This document shows, piece by piece, positions 1 to 11,000 of a DNA stretch of 64,000 nt. Position 1 is the first letter of the stretch. Each line of letters begins with the position of its first letter. The stretch spans positions 22,756,599 to 22,820,598 of the forward strand of contig NC_088309.1 of NCBI RefSeq assembly GCF_910592395.1. The letters are read 5' to 3'. This DNA comes from Lineus longissimus. Lineage: Eukaryota > Nemertea > Pilidiophora > Heteronemertea > Lineidae. The translations under genes were made by a program, and so were the position numbers. The notes beneath the pieces are model-generated. The model did no database searches. It saw only the letters and a program-made list of their open reading frames with translations, and was not told the origin of the DNA.

Positions 1-2680
1 AAAACATTCTAGACAAGCAAATAGTTTGATTTCAGATATCATCACAGCAGGGGAAATGACGCAGCCAAAGCCGTACTACTTGGGTGACAAAGCCGCTAAT
101 CAACTAGAAAGGATTAGCAGAGGCCCAAGTTAATGGCGTGCACTCAAAGTAACACTTCCCAAACTATCCAGTTTAGTTTTTCAGCAGTATAGCACAGTGG
201 TTAAAGGACCCAGATTATGTTATTAAATATTTTGTCCTTATAGGGGGTTGTTGGAGTGAACGTTTCTGAAAAGGAACACCTGTGTGGGGCTTCCTGGGAT
301 TAAGCCTGGGACCTTTGAAGTTGAGTAGTACCATATTGTAATTGTGCACTATTCGAACTGTGTTTTTACAATCTTTGTCCTCTGGCCGAAAAAGCTCTTA
401 TTTAGATGGAGAGCAACCCGCTCCGAGTATATGCTTCCTGATATCATCTCAAGAGTTCACTTCTTCAACTGCTCTGAGGAAACAATAAAAATTGCTTGGC
501 AGGATCTTAACTTACATATGTGTAGTGACTCTTGCAAAAGGCAATCTCCAAGTAAATCTCTCTTTCAATTCCAATATAAACATCACCAACAAGTATTACC
601 AAGTGTTGATTAGGGATTTGAAGAAAATCTTGGATCTCCCCCACTAAGGTTAAAGATTTCTTAGGATCAAAACAGAACATTATTTGGTACACATCAAAGA
701 AGGTTTCCAAAATCCCATACTTAGTGCAATTCCTGGCTGATGATCCTTGGGATGCCGAAAATCAACTGCAATAATAACTTGAAGCGATGCTTTAAGAAGC
801 TTTGATGGCTTTATAATAAATGTACTTTTTAAAGTGTTTTTCAGGTTTTTAACTGAAACTTAAATACTTACATGGGTCAGAACACCTGAGACAGCTGGAG
901 AGGTCAACTCTCATGAAACATTGAAAGGCCTGCAAAGTCACCAAAATGTAGAATCTGCAAGTGATTTGTTCTTTTCAAAGCAATAGCCTTGGCAAGGGGG
1001 TCATATCGGCCACAATTTCAATGATACCCCACAGCAGCAGCTGTTCAAAACTGGTGATGAAGTGTGCCAAGATAACTTCAGACAACGAAACAGCTAAATC
1101 TGGTGAATCGACAGGTGGGCTGCCCAACACAATGGGAGATCTTGGCATGATCTAGCAATTGACAATGAGACCATGGTGGTCACCATGCAGTTGTCCAGCA
1201 GATGACCCTACTGTCTCCTGTCTAAACAATGTTGATCAACCCTCCGGAGGGTTAGGCTAATTTGATCAAAATGTCCCCATTTCAATAGATTTCGATGAAA
1301 TATTAGATAAGTGGGTGTTCTCTGGCGCGTGCCATGGAACCAGGGAAGGGAATTTCCTTCCTCCCTGATGGTTATTATGCTTGACTGAGCACATCAGGAT
1401 GCTATACCCAAGGAAGGCTAAATTCTTCTTCAAAAAAAGCAAGCAGGAAGCCTTGTGGTGTGGGTTGTGATTGGAATCCTGTCAGCTTTGTCCAACTCTT
1501 TGTATTCATGTCCTGGTTGTATTATTGGCTTTTGTAAAAGCTCTCAGATGGCATACATTAGAGGAAAGCATTTTGATATGAATTTAGTATTTTATTATGA
1601 ATGGTGTTGACCACTACATTGGATGGATGCATGCATTTTTAATGGTGAAAATATAAGGTTGAGAAATTGCAAAATGCTGTGGAAAGTAGAACATTTCCCC
1701 AGTATTATAAAGAAAATATCAAAAGGGCTTTCAGAGATGATATCCGGCCAACTAAAATCAACAATGCCGCACTCCCTTTGTCCATTAAGAGACAATCAAG
1801 AGACCCCTTGACCCACACAGAAGGTTACCATCCCAGACCCTTGTTGACATGGTCAATAAAGGGGGAGGGTGTCATAACAAGACTAGGTAAAGATAACATT
1901 GTGGTCCTCATTAATCTGTTTATGAACATACAGTAGAACCTCTCTGATTAAGGACACCCATGAGACTGACAAGCGCTGTCCTTAAATGAGAGGTGTCCTG
2001 TTTTAGAGGTCAAATTGAATGGAAACAATCAATTGGGGACCAAAACAAATGTGAGAGGTTGTCCTTATTAGAGAGGAGCCTGCTAAGGGAGGTTCCACTG
2101 TAATTGTAATCCCATATATCCCACAGCAGTGTTATTACATCCCACATTTAATTTAATACAAGGGCCAATATTCAAATTTCTCTGCAGCTGCCCAACTGCT
2201 AAAGCCAAATCACTTGCCACTGGCCATTGGTGGCCAGTGGCAAGGCCCTGTTCCAAAGCCATCTTTAGCTCCCTGGGGTCCAGAAATATTTTACAGGACC
2301 ATGGTGTGAGCAGAGAAGAAAGGTACAGATAGATGGTAGCTTAATTGAACTGGTTGCCAGAAACACATATACGCTATATAAATACATATACGCATACAAA
2401 CAGTAATATATACGACTTCTTAGATTTCAGACAAGACAGAGGTGACAGCGCAGCTTTCAGTCACAAGGAAAATTGTTAAAATCAAAAATTAATCTTATAT
2501 AGGCCTACTATTTAAGCCTACAAAAATATTGCCTTCACCAGCAACGTTTTTTTTTTACCTCAAAAGGGGTATCATGATGGGCTAACGAATAAACAATGAT
2601 AAGACCAGACTACCAGATGAGCTGTATATCACATACATAGCCATAATGATCGCAGACGACATGTATAAAGCTTCACTAAC
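1..2680. other. Presumed first intron of the TRAF4-like gene; no further exon recognised
   Basis: I found no second TRAF exon (zinc fingers, coiled coil or MATH domain) on the minus strand here, so the gene probably continues beyond the window edge. The stretch holds one copy of a dispersed repeat at 1932-2103 (listed separately). Short open frames are present but none resembles a known protein. Confidence 0.5.
1932..2103 (+). repeat. Dispersed repeat family R1, copy 1
   Basis: About 170 bp beginning AGTAGAACCTCTCTGATTAA and ending in AGGTTCCACTGTAAT. It shares its two ends, the internal word GGGACCAAA and the 'aaggacaccc' motif with copies near 6550-6730 (inverted) and 38535-38715. It has no coding potential and is probably a short non-autonomous element. 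Confidence 0.6.
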
Positions 2681-2823
2681 CTGAGATATTCTTGAAGGCA
2701 AGTATCACAGAACCTGTCACCACAAGTTGTGAGTTGGACCGCATCTTTCATGGGAAGGCGACAGATAGGACAGAAAAACTTGCGCCTAATCGGATCCGCG
2801 AATTTTTCAGTATATCCAGGCAT
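2681..2823 (-). CDS. TRAF4-like RING finger protein, first coding exon (partial)
   Basis: TRAF proteins are RING-type signalling adaptors and E3 ligases downstream of TNF-receptor and Toll pathways. The exon encodes 47 complete codons starting MPGYTEKFADPIRRKF, close to the TRAF4 N-terminus (MPGF...), followed by the start of a RING domain: CPIC at residues 18-21, then TTCGDRFCDTC at 32-42. A donor (CAG|GTTAGT) lies at 2681/2680 and the exon ends in phase 2. The ATG at 2823 is preferred because the similarity begins there. The RING position normally filled by His after Cys34 (CGH in TRAFs) is Asp36 (CGD). The rest of the RING, zinc fingers and MATH domain are not seen and would lie leftward, probably outside the window. 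The gene is divergently arranged with the lipid synthase, whose ATG is 471 bp away. Confidence 0.75.
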
Positions 2824-3294
2824 TTTGACGGACGCGCACGTGCCAAACTACAAACGGCGGGAAGCCCAGCCAAGGCAGCATTGAGCGACACGTGGTTTCT
2901 GCTTGTCTGCGTTGAACGGGACGAATTCATTATTTGTCGAGGGGTATTAGTTTGAGGATATTTTCGCTTTGTGGATAGATCGTGGCAATAGTTTGAACAA
3001 TGAATGATAAGTTGAGAAAGTCTTCATAGTATATGATATTAATAAATGTTGATATTTGTATTGATTTACCATAACAAACATATCTTTTTGATTATATAAA
3101 ATATATGTGCATCCCCACTCAAATAATGGAAAGATCCAATTCCCAGATGATAGACGATAGGCGCCGCCACTGTGCGGCCCGGAAGTGTTCTGACTGTCAG
3201 ATTGTCAACATTGGAGAAGAAATGACATTTCTCTCAAATAAATCTCATTATAACTGCGTGTTCGAGTTTGTGATTTTGGAATCTTGGTATTAAG

Positions 3295-5358
3295 ATGGGA
3301 ACTGAAGTACTCCTCTATGTTCCCAACATCATCGGTAAGTCCGTTTTTCTTGATTCTGTGCGTATGCAGTGAATATATTCATGCTGTTTTCCCAACTTTT
3401 CTGTCTCCTAAAAATTTACATGCATCATTGCTTAATAGCTGTTCATGACAGTCTTATGCATGAAATAACATTTGCTGTTGTTTTCAGGTTATGTGCGGCT
3501 CATCCTGTTAGTAGTGGCTTATTTCACATTCCATTCACCAAGTTACTTTCTGGCAGCTTACATTGTATCTGCTACACTTGATTGTAAGTAATACGTAATA
3601 TCACCAAGTATCATGCTTCACTAGAAAACCAGGCTACCAATGATATATAATGATTTCTCATAAATGTGATCAATTCATTTTAGTCTAATTATAGTTATGG
3701 ACTAGCTGGAGTACATACCCAGAGGGTTCTTTGAGCTAAATAGTATACGGTATTCCTGGTTTGATCAGTAATGAAGTCATGTACTTTCTGAGATAATGAT
3801 TTTCTATTACAGATTTTGATGGACTGTTTGCAAGGAAACTTGGGCAGACTTCTGCGTTTGGAGCATGGGTAAACATTCATTCAAGTTTATTTAATACATG
3901 TAGTCACCAGTAGGGATCTCCTCTCTCACAATACAAAAACAATGTATATGATTGTATGAGAAATATAATTATTGCTGAATCAAACACAAGACCCCAAAAC
4001 TGTACATACTCTTCACCTGAAGATGATTACTAGTTGGAACAACCAGCCCCTGCCCAATAGTTCCCCTTTAACTGTTCCTGAGGGTAATAATTAGATAACT
4101 ACTGTATTGTTGCTTTTCTTTTCTATTCAAATTCCTCCTTCATTGCAGTTTGATATTGTGATAGACAATCTTGGTAGGGGAATGCTGTGGTGTCGAATGT
4201 ACGAGGTAAGAGTACTCTCGACTGGATAATATTTGTGAGAATTTTATTCACGTGATTTACGAGACAAAATGGAACATTAAACTCATGATATTTCCACGCT
4301 GATGCATAAACCATTATATTAAATTTAGGCAGCAAATACTAGTCTATGGAGCCATCACCCCATGCTCATCAGAGAGGAAGCTGATGAATGTTATGAATGA
4401 AAGGGTGAAATAACATCTGTTGACCACCCAAACCTCAATTTTAATTGCTGATTTAGATGAAGCATTTTTATTTTCAGTGGGGTTATTTTGTTGCGGCTAC
4501 TGAATGGCTTGTATTTGTCTGTACGCATACAAAGGGGACTGATTGGAAGAGTGCCTTTGCAGAGGCACCACCACTTGTGAAAGGAGTCATGAGTGCAGGT
4601 AAGCAGAGCATTAACACTTTCTCAGACCCCCAGCGACAAAATTCTATAAGAAACAGCTGCACAAGGTATTTTGTAATTGCTTCTTCAAGGCCACAGCATC
4701 CCAAATCAATAGAAAATAGATAAATATCAAGGGGAGGGGAGACAACAGCCAGTGTTCCCTGGTCAGAATCACAAAATTTTCATCTTTTGCTCGATGTACT
4801 CAGTATTTATTTGTCTTTTGACTCTTGTTTCAGGCTTCAAGAGTCCTCTAGGATTCTTTGCAATAGCTGGAATCCATGTGCTACCCATCTGGCTGTATGC
4901 ACACAGCAGCCGATTCTTAGCCAAAGCTATAGGAATTCCAGTAGCCATAGACTACCTCATCATAGCATTACTAAGTTCTGGCAGGGCACTTTGCTTTCTT
5001 GTTGAGGTAAATTTTGAGCTAAAGAAATCTTCTGGCATAATCTGTACCCAACCAGATGCCACTCTTGAATCACCTTCATAGAATGCCAATGTATCAAGCA
5101 TGGATCATAAAGGAAGATTATTGATGAACGTTACCATAGCTTTCTGTTAAGCATTGCTGGCGTTCTTTATTTCATGCTAGCTCTTAAAGAATTTGAAAAT
5201 TGAACTTAAATTTAATATGATAATACAGGTTTGATTTTTCTGAATAGTGCACGATTCCTTTTCAGCTGTTCTGCCTTTACACCCACATCTCCTATCTACT
5301 GTCTCAAGACACAGCAGAATCTACCAAAGCAAAGGCTGCCACAACACAGCAAACTTGA
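3295..5358 (+). CDS. CDP-alcohol phosphatidyltransferase, PI-synthase (CDIPT)-like
   Basis: Predicted ER-membrane enzyme of phospholipid synthesis. The family transfers a phosphatidyl group from CDP-diacylglycerol to an alcohol, which is inositol in CDIPT. Seven exons join in phase: 3295-3334, 3488-3583, 3813-3868, 4149-4205, 4478-4598, 4834-5006 and 5266-5358, giving 211 aa (human CDIPT is about 213). The N-terminus MGTEVLLYVPNIIGYVR matches the CDIPT start pattern (VPNLIGYAR). The complete family signature DG-x2-AR-x8-G-x3-D-x3-D spans exons 3 and 4 (DGLFARKLGQTSAFG, then D and D). Several hydrophobic segments follow. The rest diverges clearly from vertebrate CDIPT, so it may be a paralogue with another alcohol substrate. 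An AATAAA lies at 5973-5978. Confidence 0.85.
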
Positions 5359-6549
5359 AGGACACTTACTTCTGAATGCAGCCAGGAACTTGTCTCAAGA
5401 TTAAGTATAGTACATGCTGGCTTACCATCTGATTCACGTCTCCAGATAATTTATTCTTTGTAGAAAGACGAGACACAAACCCCAGGTACATGTAGGCCTG
5501 GATGGTTAAAGCAGTGAACAGAAATATAATTCATCATGGTTTACAGTGTCTTTCGTCTTTGGAATGAAACCGTTTAGGACTGATATTATCCAATACCAAA
5601 ACATTCAGTGTACACTATCATGTATAATTTTTTTGTAATTGTTCCACTTATCAGAAACCATTCCATTTGAAGAGGATGCACAATATATTTTCTGTTGCAT
5701 TTTAGTTGTTCTACATTTATATAGACTCTATTGTGATTATTTACCTTATTATCAGATGAACACAATGTTACTGTGTTGGAAGACTCGAACAACCTAGTTT
5801 TTCAGTATTATTGAAAACTGTCTCTTTCCTAGAAAAGGCCAGTTGGAAGGCTTGCCAGATTCTCAGTTAGCTGCGGAAATTTTTTTTCAGTAAGCTGCTA
5901 AATTGATTATCCTGGGTGACAATCTCGCCATTATCTGTAGCATGGCTTAGCTGCTTTCTAAAGCTTCTTTTAAATAAACGCAAACAGTACATTCATCTCA
6001 TTCGATCATTGCTCATACATTAAGGGCCTTTAATTAAGCAATACCTATACATGTTTTACAAATTTTATAGGAATGTAGGCTTAGACATGACAAAACGGTG
6101 ATACTGTATAGATATTACTACTGTTATTGTTTCTAGGCAATTGTTGCAAATAAAAGAGTAAATAGATCATTTATAGATGTTGTTGTCATTATGTGTAGAA
6201 GAGGACATCATCCAATATTTTATCTTGACCTGCATTTTGGCTGTCATCTGCCAAGTCACGATTTCACAACAGATAATTGCCCACTGTAACTGGTATCTGA
6301 ACAAGATAACACCAAATCACATGTTCTATTTTACAATTTATTATGAAGTCATACAAATCTCAAGTTGATGTAATTTTTTAATACACAGCACAAAATATGG
6401 TGTAATCAGTGATGATCCAAATGGGCCTCAATTAAGTTCACAGATGCCTTGGGGAAAATGCATCGATTAACTAAAGCCATATGTTGGAAATCGAGGAGCA
6501 TAGAAATTGAAATCATGGTGTGCCACAAAAATGAAAGTCTCATTAAAGT

Positions 6550-6730
6550 GACAATGTAACCTCTTAATAGCGGACCCCTCTGTAAGCAGGAACCCTCTAT
6601 TGACACCGTTTTTGTTCCCAAATTGGTCATTTCTATATGAGCTGACCGTAGCTATCAGGACACTTCCCTATCAGGACCAGCATTTTCAGTCCCAAGGGCG
6701 TCCTTAATAGAGAGATTCTACTGTAGTACA
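6550..6730 (-). repeat. Dispersed repeat family R1, copy 2
   Basis: On the minus strand it begins AGTAGAATCTCTCTATTAAG and has the same internal layout (GGACGCCC, GGGACTGAAAA, TTGGGAACAAAA) as the copies at 1932 and 38535. Confidence 0.55.
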
Positions 6731-6909
6731 TATACAGGGATGTCAGCACTGAATCAAAACTATACCAAAGTCTCAATTTTATAAAATGCTATGTTTTATG
6801 ATAGCCGCAAATATCTCTTGGTTAACAGTATTTGATAAATCAACACCAGAACATATAAAGAACTTGATACACTACGAGAATGGTACTTGCACCAATTTCA
6901 TAAGAACAC

Positions 6910-7362
6910 TTAACACCTTCAGCGCCGAACCACGTAGATCTACGCGGCCCAACCCCCCCCCCCCCCTCCCCTTTGAGCTGGTTTTCGGAGTCTCATGGAC
7001 TTCATGAAAGAACTTGCGCCATCGCCATCTTCAGGGCAAGGTAAGAACTGTGTCTGAACTACGCCATCGCCATCTTCAGGGCAAGGTAGGAACTGAAAAC
7101 TGAAAGACACAGTTCCTACCTTGCCCTGAAGATGGCGATGGCGTAGTTCTTTCATGAAGTCATAAAGTTCTGAACTACGCCATCGCCATCTTCAGGGCAC
7201 GAGAGGCACTGAAAAGACCCGTTTGGTCTCTTCAGTCGCTACCTTGCCCTGAAGATGGCGATGGCGTAGTTCTTCCATGAAGTCCATGAGATTCCGATAA
7301 CCAGCTCAAAGAGGGGGGATTTGGGCCACGTAGATCTACGTGGTTCGGCGCCGAGGTGTTAA
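6910..7362. mobile_element. Hairpin (foldback) MITE with TTAA target duplication, copy 1
   Basis: Flanked by TTAA on both sides (6910-6913 and 7359-7362). The terminal inverted repeats begin CACCTTCAGCGCCGAACCAC and continue through CACGTAGATCTACGTGG, itself a palindrome. The interior alternates forward and reverse copies of an approximately 45-bp module (CGCCATCGCCATCTTCAGGG and its complement), so the element can fold into nested hairpins. A poly-C tract lies just inside the left end. No transposase frame is present. TTAA duplication is the signature of the piggyBac superfamily, so a non-autonomous piggyBac-like element is the best guess. Confidence 0.8.
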
Positions 7363-8023
7363 TGGTAAATATAAACTCTTAACAATCACAGTAACATGCA
7401 CTCTGGTTCATGATACAGCTGGCACCACAGATCAACATCATCTCTATATCAGTATGCCGACTCAACCAAGAACCACCACCTTCTGCTGTGTCCAAACATG
7501 GAGGTATTATTAAGAAGGAGAGAGAACGGAGCCCGCTTCAAAGGATACAATCATCCTTCCGATGTTTGGACAACAATCCCTTCCAATACCCCGGCCGGCC
7601 GAGCGCGTTATGTCGGAAAGTATCGGAAACTGCCGAGCTAGTTTCCGAGTCGCGATCGGCAACTTCCGTGACTAATCGGCCATAGAAAGTAGCTAGAGAG
7701 AGGGGTGTGGCCATACTGCTTTTCCATACCTCCATGGTCCAAACAATTTACAAATGCTATAAAAGATTTTCCTCCCCGACCACACAGATGGGCATTCTCT
7801 GACAGGGGATTGTTATCCAGCTGCCTGTGCGAGAAGTTCAAGAGCTATGTACTACATGTAAGTACACAGAGTACATATACAATGTGAGTCCAAAGTTAAT
7901 AGCAACCTGCTGAAGCGAAAGTCTAACTTACATTCATTGGACCAAGAAAATATTGCAAAAATCAGGGTGCTATTTTCTTCTGACCCAGACTGTATCGAAT
8001 GTACTTTTGTACATAACTGTCAA

Positions 8024-11000
8024 TTACTTAGCAAACATCTGCATCTGATAAGGTTTCCTGAACCAAGTTCCAAAATTGGCATCAGCAAGATGTTGATGGA
8101 ATACCTTCTTTGCCTGTTGATAAGGTTCATTCATTGTCTTTGCACTGGCATAAGTTTTTGCATCGTAAAGCTGCCGAACCTTTGCAGCTTTTGCTAACTC
8201 ACGGAATCTGAACAAGAATCCTGCTTTGCTAATGCGACTTGCTCCAAATGCACTCGTCCTGAATGGAGAACTGCAAAAACAAAAGGTTCACGTTTTATAT
8301 GGTCTTAAGAATCTACGGATATCTGTTCAATATACCGTTGTTTCATTACCCTTACAAATGCATCTGTCACGACTGACCTTGGGTGAGTCACTTACCCCAA
8401 TTGCATTGTTCTTTGGATGAAACATAACATTTCTTTGCCTAAGTGTCGGTTAAGTTAAAATCCAATTGCCAGAAGAAGAAAGATTTACTCACGTTTCAAC
8501 ACTTTTACCAGTGCTGGTATCGACTACTTCAATCTGGTTGTCACCATCTCCATGCATCCAGTTCACGCTAATTGTATTCACGATGGGACATTTCCAAGAT
8601 TCGTCATATTTATTAATGGTGTCAAGTCGTGGGTGGTTCAGCCTAAAACCTGCTGGTAACGAGTCATTAATCTTGTCATCAACACGGCAGCAAAAAGCAC
8701 GCGCCTGGTGTCCATGGTCAAAATTCTGGCCTGAAAAGAGAAAACAAAATAAGATTATAGTGAGAACAATCAGGAGAGGAACAAAGATAACATAAGTATT
8801 GCATAGGAAAAGGATTGAGATAGATGAATAGATACAGTAACAGAAATGAGATAATCTGTTACCTACCAATAGTAACTGTCGACAAGTAGACAGGTTCAAG
8901 GAAGCAGCCAATGAGAGCCCCCTGGAGACCAAGTATGTTCCAGCTGAGGATCTTATCACTTGTTGACATCACAGTAATAGATTGACCGGCTTGGATGCTC
9001 TCCATGGTCGGACTAGGAATATCACTCATACACACAGGTGAGGCCATTTGTTCTGGAAAGTAAACAAATACGTTCTCAATGACTGAGTCAACACAATCAA
9101 GCAATCGACTTCATTGGAAAGAAAGGCAAAATGTGGCAATTTTCTCTTTTTGTTTTGGAGCCTCCAGTATCTCTCCCTCTTCTTGTACAACAACGAAACA
9201 TATTTTGAGCCTATGAAAATAGGTCAACTTCAAATGTATGCTTCAGTAACCATTCAGACAGCTCAGGACTACGTGGTCCATGCCCAATGAAAAGCACTTA
9301 CCATTTTCAGACTTCAAAGACAGCAAGCCCATGAATTCCTCTCCTTCAGTAAAGTTGGGAAAGTGGGCACCTCCTTTGATCAGTTCCTCTTGCTTTTCAT
9401 CCAGTGGGGCACTTGGTCTAAAATGAACCGAGAAATTATCAGGATCTGGCTATGAATAAGTTTCAGCACATATTTCAGAGCCAAAAATGCCTTTATATTT
9501 GACCTGGACCCCTGCAGTTATATCTGCTTCACAAGAGATAGCGGATCAAAGATGAGTTCCAGAGCTCAGATAGTTTCAGAGAAGTCCAATCACATTTAGG
9601 CAACAAGATCAACATCAGTCTTTCTAAGATTAAAAAGTTTAAAAGCAGGAAAAAAACTCACTCGTCGAGAAAAGCTGAAGCGTCTCCATACGGTGCATCG
9701 CTGATATATAGATGAATGGAGATGTTTGGTTTCAGGACAAGTTTAAAGCTGCCGGGTTTCTGATTGAACAAACTCGCTGACTTGCAAGCAGGTGGGCTCT
9801 CATAATACTCCTTGATCTTACGGTGGAAGTATCTGCAAGCAAATGTAACACTCAAATTGCAGGAAGGTTTTGAGAATGGAGACAAGACAATCCATGAACA
9901 TAACACTCAAATTGCAGGAAGGTTTTGAGAATGGAGACAAGACAATCCATGAACATAACACTCAAATTGCAGGAAGGTTTTGAGAATGGAGACAAGACAA
10001 TCCATGAACACAACACTCAAATTGCAGGAAGGTTTTGAGAATGGAGGCAAGACAATCCATGAACATAACACTCAAATTGCAGGAAGGTTTTGAGAATGGA
10101 GGCAAGACAATCCATGAACACAACACTCAAATTGCAGGAAGGTTTTGAGAATGGAGGCAAGACAATCCATGAACACAACACAGAGAAGAGAAGATTATCT
10201 CATCAGTGTGTGACCCCTTCTTTCAATCGGGGTCTCCATCAATGCAAGCATACTCAAGCACTAGAAACTGAGAACAATGATATGCTGAGCTAACACCGAT
10301 ACCAACTAAAACAGCCATGAACTTGCCCACAATAAAGCTTCATACCTTAGGAGTCCTCTCCTGGCAACAACCTCTGCATGACCATCTGTCAGACTTCTAC
10401 CATCCGCACCCAGCCTGCCAGCAAATAGACTTGAGCACCCCGTACCTAACGAGACAACATGGCCTCCATCTTTGTCACCTTAATGGAAAAATCAAGATAC
10501 TGAATTAAAGCGCAAGGGTTTTTATAGATTTTAAACACATCACCATGACGAAACACTGCAAGCAATGTCTCCACAAAAGAAATTGACATGGCTAAGGGAG
10601 CAAGTCAACATTTTAAAGGGCTATATGTAAAGCTGTCCATTCCACAAAACTTGGACTTTTGGACTTACTGCCTTCTGTGTTTTCATGGCAGTATAGTGAA
10701 CTTACTCAGTTTCAACACAAATGCTGCCATAATTTTTCCACCCCAGAAATGGTTGGGACACTTTTTCAGAAGTTTTATATGTGTTTTGTGGCACATCAAA
10801 GCAATACTGTCGTGAAAGGTGACCTCCTCATCATCTCCAAATTGAATCTGGAAGGAAAAATAAATAACTATGTCATTCCATCATAGTTGAAAGAAAATGA
10901 AAGAGATGTTATGTTCTAATCGGGATCCATTTTTTAAATGTTACTTTGCTGCAGCAAATACCTGATGAAATACAGCTGCTGATACAAAAGCGCATATTCT

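Larger units (their letters stand above)
5359..8023. other. Intergenic and 3' UTR sequence between two convergent genes
   Basis: Contains AATAAA signals for the lipid-synthase gene at 5973 and 6149, an inverted R1 repeat copy (about 6550-6730), a TTAA-flanked hairpin MITE (6910-7362) and the 3' UTR of the ADAD-like gene. No other gene seen. Confidence 0.5.

Noticed and set aside
190-230. A-box-like TAGCACAGTGGTTAAAGG
   Set aside because: No matching B box or acceptor stem within tRNA length.
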